64,000 nt of DNA from positions 357,531-421,530 of the forward strand of contig NZ_LMPD01000002.1 of the NCBI RefSeq assembly GCF_001424305.1, read 5' to 3'. The stretch comes from Pedobacter sp. Leaf176 (GTDB taxonomy: Bacteria; Bacteroidota; Bacteroidia; Sphingobacteriales; Sphingobacteriaceae). The notes under the pieces are model-generated. The model was given only the letters and a program-made list of their open reading frames with translations, was not told the DNA's origin and did not search any database. Every line of letters starts with the position of its first letter. Positions within the stretch are counted from its first letter, which is position 1. A program made the position numbers and the translations under genes. Positions 7,515 to 15,547 of this stretch are shown one piece after another.

Positions 7515-10500
7515 ATGAGATTAAGAAATGTAGAAATACTAGAAAATGATTCCAATAAGAAGGGTGATCTGTTTGGAAGATTAATGAAAGATCTTTTCCA
7601 CACCCTTGGGTACGATGAGCCAAGAATAAATATTCATAAATCTGGTAGAGAAATAGATCTAAATTCTTGGCATCGTACTGAAAATAAGGTCGCAATTGCT
7701 GAATGTAAAGCCCATGCCGCGACCATTGGAGGAGCTGATATTAATAAATTTGTAGGGGTTATTGATGCAGAAAAAAGAAAACTTGGGAAGTCAGCCAATC
7801 CTGATGCAGGTCTTGTTGGTTATTTTATATCAGTTTCTGGTTTTAAGGAGACCGCTATTGAGCAGGAAACCGAGTTCAATAATTCTAGAGTAATTTTAAT
7901 AAAGCCAGAAAAACTTGTTGATGAATTGATAAAAGGAAAAGTTCTTGTTACCTATGAAAAAGCAATTTTAGCTGTATCTAAGTATGTTAAAAATTTGGTG
8001 CTTTTTGACCAAATGGACTTATTAGCATATGATAAAGGATGGATTTGGGCAATATACTTTTCTTCTTATACCTCACAGAATATTACTCATGTTGCATTTG
8101 TTCATGCAGAAGGAAAGCCCTTATTGAAAGAATTAGCGGAAGAGATTATTTTAAAAGATCTAGAATCAAATAAACTTTTTTCAGATTTGGAGCTAATAAA
8201 TGCTGAAAACCATGTAACTGATAATCTTAGGGAAACTTCTGAAAAATACTTCAAATATCTCGATCATGAATTGGGAGATATACATTTTGAGGGGCTCCCT
8301 ACGGATAAAGAAGCTGGTTCTGTTAGAGTAAAGCTTGAAAATATCTTTATCCCATTACACTTTACGTCTTCTCAAATGGAAGGCGAAAAAGAAGGTTTGA
8401 AAAGACGTAGAAATATACGTGAGAGTATAGGTACATTGTTGTCAAAGAACACCCGTCTTGCTTTGTTGGCGAAACCAGGCGGCGGCAAGTCAACTCTTAT
8501 TAAGAGGATAGCAATTTCATATGCATTTCCTGAAAGAAGACAAAAAATTAATGATGGGTTACCAGAAATAAATTGGTTTCCTATTTTTTTAAGATGTAGG
8601 GAATTAGGAGAAAAGGTCAGTTGGAGTATAACAGATATAATTCATGCTATTCCGGCCAGAGCTGAAATTCAATCATGCACTGAAGGATTTAAGCGCTTAG
8701 TGTCCAACTCATTGCAAAATGGTACTGCACTACTACTGATTGATGGCTTGGATGAGATAGCCGAGGATCAAAATAGAATTATTTTTATAAACCAACTTAG
8801 AACTTTTATTGCCACATATCCCAATATAAATATTATAGTAACGTCAAGGGAAGCAGGTTTCAGGGTAGTGGCTGGTTCTTTAGCTTCTTATTGTCAAAAG
8901 TATGCTGTATCAAACCTTAATAGTTTTGAGATTCAAGAATTATGTCTAAAATGGCATACAGCGATTTTAGATGATTCTGAGAACACAAAAATTGAGGCAA
9001 ATAAATTAAGTGAACTTATTTTGAAAGATAATCGTATCAAAGCTTTAGCTGAAAATCCGTTATTGCTAACCACTCTAATGTTTGTTAAAAGATGGGCTGG
9101 ATATTTACCAACCAAGAGAAGTATCTTATATCAAGAAATGATAAAATTGCTTCTTGTTACATGGAATGTAGAGGGGCATGAAATTTTAGATATAGAGGAA
9201 GCTGAACCCCAACTTTGTTTTGTAGCTTATTGGATGACAAAAAATGGAAAGCAAACGATAACAGGCGACGAACTTAGCAAGTGTTTAATTGATGCAAGAA
9301 AACAACTACCAGAAATTTTAGGATACACAAATATTAGTCCTGCAGAATTTATCAAAAGAGTAGAATCAAGAAGTAGCTTACTAATTCTTTCTGGGCATAA
9401 AAAGGTAGGTACGGGATTAATTGCAGTTTACGAGTTTTTACATTTGAGCTTTCAAGAATATTTAACAGCTAAAGCAGTTGTAAAAAAATATCTTCCTATG
9501 GAAGAAATCAATCTAGAAGTCGTTGATATTTTAAAAGCTCATGTAAACAATGAAAATTGGAAAGAGGTTATACCTCTGGCTGCTGTATTACTTGAGAGAA
9601 ATGCTAAAGAATTAATAAATTTCCTTATTGATGAATCAAAAGATATTGCTGAGAATGCAGAACTACACGAAAGAAAGACAGAAAAGTTGGCACCAACCCT
9701 ACTGTCATTATGTTTAGCTAATGAAGTTCAAATAACCCCTGATCTACTTAACAAAGGCTTAGAATGGTTTTCTAAGAATACATATAATATATTAGATAAC
9801 GGAGTAAATGAGATCTTACTTAAGAACAAATTTGGACCAGCTTTTAGAAGAAAAATTTTTGAGTGTTTTTTCTCTGAAACTGATGAAAGGTATATTTCTG
9901 AATTAGGCTCTACTCTTGGGGGTATTTACTTGTTTGACTTATTTGCAGGGGAAAACACAAGAATTTATCCGCAAATTTTATCATTACTTAAAAATGAGCA
10001 ATATGATCAACAATGTTGCGGTTCTCTCGCATTGATGGTTTATGCATTTGAAATATCACTTCCGTCTAACCAAAGATCTAAAGATCTTTCTCCCCCTAAA
10101 GAGCTGTTTGAGCTGGTACTTGACCTTTTAAAATTCTCAACAAATCGACATTTGTCTTTCTCATTGTGTTGGGCAATTATCTGGTCGGCTAAATCAAAAA
10201 TTTTGCCTAAAAATCTAACTCAAGCATTTGTTGATGCAATTTTATTCAAATGGTCTATTGAAAAAGAATACCATTTATATAGAAACGAATGTTGGGCGTT
10301 ATGTGAATTACTTAATGAAAATTCAAAAATTTCTTCTTCACAAAATATTATTGAGCTGGAAGCAAGAATTGGAGCAGCAAGAACCAGTCCTAGAAATGAA
10401 TTTGACATTAAATTATCATTTACTCTTGGATTATTACTTGGGGAAAAAATTAATGAGAATGATTTATCTGAGTTTTTTACAAAGGAAGTTGGTGGCGATA

Positions 10501-10592
10501 TTGATTCAATTGATAAAGATGATCCAATCTTAGGATTTATTAGAAAGTTTAAGATTAAAATTGAAGACTCAGAAATTGAATCTCCATTCTAA
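7515..10592 (+). CDS. Nuclease-NACHT STAND protein, probable antiphage defence (bNACHT-like)
   Basis: A 1025-residue protein. The N-terminus (about 1-150) is an Mrr-type PD-(D/E)XK nuclease with GREID (Asp48) and AECK (Glu63, Lys65). A middle linker leads to a NACHT NTPase, with Walker A AKPGGGKST near 320, Walker B LLLIDGLDE near 407 and sensor IIVTSREAGF near 440. The C-terminus (about 650-1025) is helical and may be the sensor. Bacterial NACHT proteins with nuclease effectors protect against phage in published work. The gene is a single cistron, clearly more AT-rich than its neighbours, and lies between MITE copies E and F, so it was probably acquired horizontally. The 270 bp upstream is AT-rich, with no certain promoter. 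Confidence 0.88.
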   Translation: MRLRNVEILENDSNKKGDLFGRLMKDLFHTLGYDEPRINIHKSGREIDLNSWHRTENKVAIAECKAHAATIGGADINKFVGVIDAEKRKLGKSANPDAGLVGYFISVSGFKETAIEQETEFNNSRVILIKPEKLVDELIKGKVLVTYEKAILAVSKYVKNLVLFDQMDLLAYDKGWIWAIYFSSYTSQNITHVAFVHAEGKPLLKELAEEIILKDLESNKLFSDLELINAENHVTDNLRETSEKYFKYLDHELGDIHFEGLPTDKEAGSVRVKLENIFIPLHFTSSQMEGEKEGLKRRRNIRESIGTLLSKNTRLALLAKPGGGKSTLIKRIAISYAFPERRQKINDGLPEINWFPIFLRCRELGEKVSWSITDIIHAIPARAEIQSCTEGFKRLVSNSLQNGTALLLIDGLDEIAEDQNRIIFINQLRTFIATYPNINIIVTSREAGFRVVAGSLASYCQKYAVSNLNSFEIQELCLKWHTAILDDSENTKIEANKLSELILKDNRIKALAENPLLLTTLMFVKRWAGYLPTKRSILYQEMIKLLLVTWNVEGHEILDIEEAEPQLCFVAYWMTKNGKQTITGDELSKCLIDARKQLPEILGYTNISPAEFIKRVESRSSLLILSGHKKVGTGLIAVYEFLHLSFQEYLTAKAVVKKYLPMEEINLEVVDILKAHVNNENWKEVIPLAAVLLERNAKELINFLIDESKDIAENAELHERKTEKLAPTLLSLCLANEVQITPDLLNKGLEWFSKNTYNILDNGVNEILLKNKFGPAFRRKIFECFFSETDERYISELGSTLGGIYLFDLFAGENTRIYPQILSLLKNEQYDQQCCGSLALMVYAFEISLPSNQRSKDLSPPKELFELVLDLLKFSTNRHLSFSLCWAIIWSAKSKILPKNLTQAFVDAILFKWSIEKEYHLYRNECWALCELLNENSKISSSQNIIELEARIGAARTSPRNEFDIKLSFTLGLLLGEKINENDLSEFFTKEVGGDIDSIDKDDPILGFIRKFKIKIEDSEIESPF

Positions 10593-10791
10593 AGTTTAAC
10601 AATTTGCATTTTTACCTTTAGGGGGTATATCATAAATTAAAAAGGTGAGAACCATTGCTTAATAAAAAAAGCATATTAATTGATACTAGAGGGAAGCATA
10701 TGTCTTATCATAATTTGAATCTTATTACTCTTTGTATTTCGCCTTTCTTATTTCTAAGTAAATATCCTTTAACTTAAGTTAAATCTGTAAT

Positions 10792-11066
10792 CCCATCTAG
10801 CGCAAGTCTAGAGTCTCGGCCTAAGCAAACAACCGACTTGTGCTTTCGTTAAATTAACAGATCAATATCTATCAATCCTTTACCTTCTTCATAATCTATA
10901 GCGATACTATACATTAATCTGATGGATTGCTAATAGTCCTGCTTCAACCGAATTATGGTAAAAATGCTAAGTATATCTTAATAAGATTTGCCAGCTAAGT
11001 ATTATGAAGGCACAAGTCAGCCAGTTCACATTCCCATGCCCACTAATGATTTGCGCTAGTGAAGAG
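10792..11066 (-). mobile_element. RAYT-derived MITE, copy F (deletion class II)
   Basis: It has the same interior as copy E but is more diverged: the right tip reads CTAATGATTTGCGCTAGTG. It lies 200 bp after the NACHT gene, and together with copy E it brackets that gene in direct orientation. Confidence 0.75.
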
Positions 11067-11112
11067 CTTATTTCAATTAATAATAATATTAATCATTTCA
11101 TTATCAACACCT

Positions 11113-11309
11113 CCCCAGTCTGGCGCAAGCGTCCCGCTTGTGACTAATATATTCAAATTTTCAATGAAATAAACATGGATCATGAAATTCTATGCTAAAC
11201 AAGCTTGTAATGTATATAGAAATTGCAAAGCTTATGCAAGTAAAAATATAAACCTAAAAAAAATAATAAAACTTAAGCACAAGCGGGACGCTTGCGCTAG
11301 ATGGCGGGG
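11113..11309. mobile_element. Complete non-autonomous element of the second REP family
   Basis: The left tip CAGTCTGGCGCAAGCGTCCC and the right tip GGGACGCTTGCGCTAGATGG are inverted copies, each carrying the core GCGCAAGCGTCCCGCTTGTG. The 197-bp interior is AT-rich and non-coding. Partial copies lie at 383-458, 4949-4972 and 40218-40250. The hairpin core differs from that of the RAYT family by a few bases, so it may be mobilised by a related enzyme elsewhere. Confidence 0.65.
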
Positions 11310-11486
11310 CCTGCAAATCTCAATCCTGCTTCTCCCTCAATCTTTCATGCGTTAAATTTTTATTCAAATTATTCCAGGAGAAACATTTTCTACAGAAACT
11401 TTTTTTTTGTTTCTCGTAAAACCGTTTCGCTTTAACCAGGAAGGAATATGGAGGGCATTTTTGAGGTCATGCAACCATCTTGTTGA

Positions 11487-11518
11487 TTTGCAAATGTTTT
11501 AAATATCACTTACCTTGC
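11487..11518 (+). promoter_or_regulatory. Candidate Bacteroidota housekeeping promoter for the TPP operon
   Basis: TTTG at 11487-11490, a 20-nt spacer and TACCTTGC at 11511-11518 fit the phylum's TTG-N19/20-TANNTTTG pattern with one mismatch. The riboswitch aptamer starts a few bases downstream, as expected for a leader RNA. Confidence 0.5.
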
Positions 11519-11521
11519 GCC

Positions 11522-11612
11522 TACTTGCACGGGGTGCTTTTGCTGAAAAGCGAGGCTGAGATGATACCCGATAAACCTGATACGGATAATACCGGCGTAG
11601 GGATGCATGGCC
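11522..11612 (+). ncRNA. TPP riboswitch (THI element)
   Basis: The aptamer has all conserved blocks in order: ACGGGGTGC, a P3 stem-loop (CTTTTGCTGAAAAG), GGCTGAGATGATACCCG, ACCTGATACGGATAATACC and GGCGTAGGGATGCA. TPP riboswitches bind thiamin pyrophosphate and repress thiamin-related genes. A terminator hairpin follows at 11650-11704, so control is probably by transcription termination before the methyltransferase gene. Confidence 0.95.
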
Positions 11613-11649
11613 AGGATTGTTTATCAGCAGCATTGTTGCCGTTCAATAA

Positions 11650-11704
11650 GAAAGCCTTGTTTCTGCTACGTTCCCCGTAGCAAATGGAAGCAAGGCTTTT
11701 TACA
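11650..11704 (+). terminator. Riboswitch expression platform: intrinsic terminator
   Basis: AAAGCCTTG and GCAAGGCTTTTT form the outer stem and CTACG/CGTAG an inner stem, followed by a T-run. The hairpin lies between the TPP aptamer and the first gene. It also overlaps an ATG at 11684, which makes that ATG an unlikely start for the methyltransferase. Confidence 0.85.
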
Positions 11705-11722
11705 TTTAAATACCTTTTGAAA

Positions 11723-12442
11723 ATGGAATTGAAGCAACAGGGCGATTTTGGTTTGATGACCAAAAAGCTCACTAACTGGCAGGGACGAAAAGAGTGGTTT
11801 TTTAACCGCGAACACACCGACACTTACGAACAATGGTACGAAGGGCGCTATAAGCGTGCGGAAGTATGGCAGAAGAAGGTAATGGCACAGCTGCTGGGTA
11901 AAGACCCACGGGTGAAGGAGTTACTGGAATTTGGCTGTGGCACTACGCGTTTTACCCGCTGGTGGCAGGAGATTGGCATCGAAGCGACAGGTGGCGACCT
12001 CTCCCCTTTTATGCTGGGGCAGGCGGTGCATTTATTTAAAGGCGACCTGGTAAATGCCGATTCGCATTACATGCCCTTTAAGGACCATACCTTTGATGCC
12101 TTGGCTTTTATCACCACCTTCGAATATTACCGTGATCCGGTTAAAGTGATACGGGAAGCCGCCCGCGTGGGCCGGCATGGTATCGCCTTCGGCATGATGA
12201 ACCGGAATTCACCTAAGGTACTGCGCCGCAGGGTACAGCAATTATTTGGTAAGAACCCATTCTATGTAACGGCGACCTTTTATACGCCAAAATTATTAAC
12301 CGAAAAGATACATGAAGCCTTGCAGGGCCGCAGTTACAGCCTGGAATGGACTTGTACCGGATTGCCTGAATGGTTCCCCGTGCAGCAGTGGAGCGTGCCG
12401 GTAGGCGATTTTTTCGGTTTGTATGTAAAATTTAACGATTAA
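11723..12442 (+). CDS. Class I SAM-dependent methyltransferase in TPP-regulated operon
   Basis: A methyltransferase with motif I LLEFGCGTTRFT, an acidic GDLSPFM after strand 2, a motif II-like region FDALAFITTFEYYRDP, and later VGRHGIAFGMM. The ATG at 11684 falls inside the riboswitch terminator. Starts at 11723 or 11756 (MTKKLTNWQGR) are more likely, and the conserved-looking part begins at the latter. It is the first gene of a four-gene operon that ends with a Trm112-like protein; in other systems such proteins stabilise methyltransferases. The substrate is unknown. TPP control points to a thiamin-related compound or precursor, but this is inferred from context only. Confidence 0.85.
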   Translation: MELKQQGDFGLMTKKLTNWQGRKEWFFNREHTDTYEQWYEGRYKRAEVWQKKVMAQLLGKDPRVKELLEFGCGTTRFTRWWQEIGIEATGGDLSPFMLGQAVHLFKGDLVNADSHYMPFKDHTFDALAFITTFEYYRDPVKVIREAARVGRHGIAFGMMNRNSPKVLRRRVQQLFGKNPFYVTATFYTPKLLTEKIHEALQGRSYSLEWTCTGLPEWFPVQQWSVPVGDFFGLYVKFND

Positions 12443-12448
12443 GAGCGC

Positions 12449-13492
12449 ATGTCTCAATTTTCCGGAAAAATATCGGGCGGCGGTTTTGATGAACTGATTT
12501 TACCACGGCTGGGCTTCGCCCGCTCCAATATCCTGCACGGACCAGGCTTCGGCGTAGATGTATCGGTAATTGATATTGGCAACGGTACCGGCCTGGCGAT
12601 GACGAGTGATCCGCTTTCCCTTATTCCATCCTTAGGACTTATGGAGTCGGCCTGGTTGTCGGTGCACCTGATGTCCAACGATATGGCCACCACCGGGCAT
12701 TCCCCGATGTACACGCAAATGGTGCTCAACCTGCCGCCATGGTTAAGCAATGAGGAATTTACCATTTACTGGGAGTATGTTCATCGTTATTGTAAGGCAA
12801 TCGGTGTGGCCATAACTGGCGGACATACCGGCAGCATTGAAGGTCAGCACTCCACGATTGCCGGAGGCGGCACCATGCTGCTGACCGCGCCGCTGAACGA
12901 TATCCTTGTGAGCAGTAATGCTAAAGCCGGTGACCTGATCATCGTAACTAAGGAATGCGCCCTATCTTCGGCAGCCATTTTAGCCATGAGCTTCCCGGAA
13001 ACGGTACAAAGCAAATTGGGTAAAGAAGTTTACGACCAGTGCTGCGCAATGTTTCACCAAACCTCCTCCTTACCAGACGCCCTGGCAGCAGCCTCAACAG
13101 GCATGGTTAGGGCCATGCACGATGTTACCGAAGGCGGTGTGCTGGGCGCGGTTTATGAAATGAGCAGGGCATCGGACCTTGGCGTACGAGTCGTTAACGA
13201 GGCTTTACCTTCGGGTAAGGCTCAACAAGAGGTAACCGGCCTGTTCGGTATCGACGAACGTTACTGTATTGGTGCAGGCTCAATGGTGATGGCGGTGCGG
13301 CCCGAAGGCGAAAAACAGGTATTGTCGGCGCTTGCCGATAAGCAGATCAAAGCCACCGTAATCGGCGAGTTTACAGAAAGTATCAAAGGCGCACGATTGG
13401 TTGCGGAAGGCCGGGATGAACCCATGCCCTATTATGAAAAGGACCCTTATTGGGCTGCTTTTTTTGGGGCCTTAAAAAAAGGCTGGAAATGA
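12449..13492 (+). CDS. AIR synthase-related (PurM/HypE/ThiL superfamily) protein
   Basis: A 347-residue PurM-like protein with an N-terminal ATP-binding half (GVDVSVIDIGNG, AMTSDPLS, HLMSNDMATTGH), the block ITGGHTGSIEGQ, and a C-terminal half with MHDVTEGGVLGAVYEM. Members form dimers and use ATP to make phosphoryl or acyl-phosphate intermediates, as in AIR synthetase, thiamin-phosphate kinase and HypE. The layout is closer to HypE than to ThiL, but no hydrogenase genes are nearby. It starts 6 nt after the methyltransferase stop and overlaps the next start (ATGA), so the four genes are probably made together. The reaction is unknown. Confidence 0.88.
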   Translation: MSQFSGKISGGGFDELILPRLGFARSNILHGPGFGVDVSVIDIGNGTGLAMTSDPLSLIPSLGLMESAWLSVHLMSNDMATTGHSPMYTQMVLNLPPWLSNEEFTIYWEYVHRYCKAIGVAITGGHTGSIEGQHSTIAGGGTMLLTAPLNDILVSSNAKAGDLIIVTKECALSSAAILAMSFPETVQSKLGKEVYDQCCAMFHQTSSLPDALAAASTGMVRAMHDVTEGGVLGAVYEMSRASDLGVRVVNEALPSGKAQQEVTGLFGIDERYCIGAGSMVMAVRPEGEKQVLSALADKQIKATVIGEFTESIKGARLVAEGRDEPMPYYEKDPYWAAFFGALKKGWK

Positions 13493-14124
13493 CGGACAAG
13501 CTAAAAATAACCGGAGGCGTTTACCTGGTGATCGATCCGGCTATGGAAAGTTCGCTGATGCTTGCCAGACTGGAAGCTGCTTTAAAAGCGGGCATCAACG
13601 CTGTACAGCTATGGAACCACTGGTTACCCGGATCAGATAAGCAGGCCTGCGTTGCCGCCGTCTCCAAAATATGCCGTTTTTACCGGGTACCACTGCTCAT
13701 CGATAACGACTGGGAATTGCTGATCAGCACGCCCGAACTGGATGGGGTACATTTTGATGCCCTGCCCCCGGATTACGATGATATAAAACAAAAAGTAGCG
13801 AGATCCTTTATTGCTGGGATAACCTGTTCAGGAGACCTGGAAGTGGTACGATGGGCTGATAAAAATGGATTGGACTACATCTCGTTCTGCGCCATGTTCC
13901 CCTCCGCCTCCGCGGGAAGCTGCACGATTGTAATGCCATCGCTCGTTAAAACCGCCGTTGAGCTGACCAATATGCCTTTATTCGTTTCAGGCGGGATTAC
14001 GCCTGAAAATATGCTGTCGCTACGGCAACTGACACCCTTTGACGGGGTGGCCGTGATCTCCGGTATTATGAGCGCAGCTGATCCTTTCACCAAAGTAAAA
14101 TTATATCAAAACGCATTAAGTTAA
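13489..14124 (+). CDS. Divergent thiamin-phosphate synthase-like (ThiE/TenI superfamily) protein
   Basis: A TIM-barrel protein of the ThiE/TenI type: GVYLVIDP at the start, NAVQLWNHW, LLIDNDWELL, LDGVHFDA, IAGITCSG, DYISFCAMFPSASAGS and FVSGGITPEN. Compared with canonical ThiE, the VQLR-K motif has become VQLWNHW, NDR has become NDW, and the TPTK-like loop has lost its lysine, so the usual pyrophosphate-binding residues appear altered. The phosphate-binding GGI is kept. The start overlaps the upstream stop (ATGA at 13489). Standard ThiE activity is doubtful. A TenI-like or new role acting on a thiazole or pyrimidine is possible. Confidence 0.8.
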   Translation: MTDKLKITGGVYLVIDPAMESSLMLARLEAALKAGINAVQLWNHWLPGSDKQACVAAVSKICRFYRVPLLIDNDWELLISTPELDGVHFDALPPDYDDIKQKVARSFIAGITCSGDLEVVRWADKNGLDYISFCAMFPSASAGSCTIVMPSLVKTAVELTNMPLFVSGGITPENMLSLRQLTPFDGVAVISGIMSAADPFTKVKLYQNALS

Positions 14125-14130
14125 CAATTT

Positions 14131-14388
14131 ATGAAACTAAATACCATAGCCAAATTGTGCTGCCCCTTCGATAAGCAGGACCTGCAATTACAAATACTCA
14201 CACAGGATATTGACCAGAATGTGATTGAAGGTATCCTGAGCTGCGGCAGCTGTAAGCGAAATTATCCCATTATCTACGGCGTACCGATCATGAGCCCGGA
14301 TGAATACCGCCAGATCGCTCTGGAACAGCCGGTCGTGGATCGCTGGAAACTGGAATACAACCTGGACCCGGTAAAGTTGCTGCCTTAA
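14131..14388 (+). CDS. Trm112-like zinc-binding protein
   Basis: An 85-residue protein with likely zinc ligands Cys10/Cys11, Cys38 and Cys41 (LCCPFDKQDL, then LSCGSCKRNYPI) and the typical YPIIYGVPIM end of the Trm112 fold. Eukaryotic and archaeal Trm112 activates several methyltransferases, and bacterial relatives are often fused to or encoded beside methyltransferases. It closes the TPP operon 6 nt after the ThiE-like gene. A partnership with the first gene's methyltransferase is the natural inference. The C-terminal extension of about 30 residues (DRWKLEYNLDPVKLLP) is unusual for the fold. Confidence 0.8.
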   Translation: MKLNTIAKLCCPFDKQDLQLQILTQDIDQNVIEGILSCGSCKRNYPIIYGVPIMSPDEYRQIALEQPVVDRWKLEYNLDPVKLLP

Positions 14389-14931
14389 TAAATTATAAGG
14401 AAAATAACTCTTATACTGGTCGTAGCGTCCCGCTACGATCTTATATTTGTCCAGTTATTGACATAATTGCTCCGTAAAAAGCTTTCTCGACTGCGCTAGA
14501 AAGGATGGGCTGGGAAAGCCTTCTGCCTCGCCATGGTGCGTGTCCTCACGAACCATTAGTATAGTTTCGTTTCGTGAGGACACGAACAGAGGCACCATAA
14601 ACTAAATAAAAATTTAATTACCTTGTTGGTGGCTCACCAACCAGCCTAAATTTCATCTTCTTAATTTCTTCATATAAATTAAATTATAGGCCGGTTTTTC
14701 GGTTGGTGAAACAAAAACTGATAAATGAATAACTTTCAATGGGAATATGGTTGCTGTATCCCTTCAATCCACTGTTTCTGTCAACATAGCCAGCTCGAAA
14801 ACACCATCGTAGAGACAACTATTAGCCATCGAATTTCAAAGGATATGGCTTTCCGTCACGTGTTATGTAGTCCAATAGATTCCATATATATGATTTTTTT
14901 CGTATTTTTAAACAATTTAAATTAATGCTAC
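14389..14931. other. Gene-free spacer with several hairpins
   Basis: No convincing gene. It contains CGTAGCG-TCC-CGCTACG (14421-14437) inside an outer ACTGG/CCAGT pair, a long inverted repeat at 14533-14597, and GTTGGTG-GCT-CACCAAC (14626-14642). None has a strong T-tract. The first may end the TPP operon. Confidence 0.5.
14533..14597. repeat. Long inverted repeat (MITE-like hairpin)
   Basis: GTGTCCTCACGAA pairs perfectly with TTCGTGAGGACAC, and outer TGGTGC pairs with GGCACCA, giving a strong stem with a loop of about 18 nt. It does not look like a terminator. I have not seen a second copy in this window. Confidence 0.55.
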
Positions 14932-15522
14932 ATGATAAAAAAAATAATTACAGGGCTCCTGCTGATGGTGAGCCTGTCCCTTACTCTGCATGCACAGGAT
15001 TACACCAGGCCGGAATTATCTTTTAAAATTTATCCCGGAACCATAACAACTCTTGATGGAAAATTGCTCAACGGTTATATTTTGAATGGTAATAACATAG
15101 ACAATCAGAAAGAGTGCATTTATTATTCGGACTATCGTGATGAACGGACGCGCAAACGCTATAAGCCGACCGAGTTAAAAGGATTTTCTGTAGAAAATCA
15201 ACAGTATAAAAGCATGAGCTATAGCGGCACGCTGAAATTTGGTAAAGCGGAACAACATTTTGTATATCTCTCCAAACCAGGTGCAATCTCAACCTATATT
15301 TATTATAGCCCCAATGCGCAAATGCTTTGGGCAAAGGGTGATGAGGAACCCGTAAACCCATCTTCTCTTGCTTTATCATTTAGAAAAAGCATCCTAAAAT
15401 TAATTAACGACGACGCTGAACTTGCCAAAAAAGTAGACGGCAAAGAAAAAGGTTATGGTATTCTAAATATGGAAAGTATTATTAATGAATATAATACCCA
15501 TGTGGAATTGAAAAAACAGTAA
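14932..15522 (+). CDS. Secreted protein of unknown function
   Basis: 196 residues with a clear Sec signal peptide (MIKKIITGLLLMVSLSLTLHA, cut near Ala-Gln). The mature part has a beta-rich start containing TTLDGKLLNGYI and later STYIYYSPNAQM. I do not recognise the family, although the layout resembles Bacteroidota proteins whose N-terminus begins with a GTI-ttldG-l-G strand pair. It is first of three co-directional secreted-protein genes spaced 25 and 11 nt apart, so they probably form an operon acting in the periplasm or at the cell surface. Confidence 0.75.
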   Translation: MIKKIITGLLLMVSLSLTLHAQDYTRPELSFKIYPGTITTLDGKLLNGYILNGNNIDNQKECIYYSDYRDERTRKRYKPTELKGFSVENQQYKSMSYSGTLKFGKAEQHFVYLSKPGAISTYIYYSPNAQMLWAKGDEEPVNPSSLALSFRKSILKLINDDAELAKKVDGKEKGYGILNMESIINEYNTHVELKKQ

Positions 15523-15547
15523 CAATCAATACTTACTTACAATCTAC

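Noticed and set aside
11480..11823. Open frames on both strands before the methyltransferase (11480-11680 +, 11521-11823 -)
   Set aside because: They lie across the TPP riboswitch and its terminator; conservation there is explained by RNA structure.
14725..14925. 66-residue open frame
   Set aside because: Low-complexity composition, no family resemblance, and located in an AT-rich leader before a secreted-protein gene.
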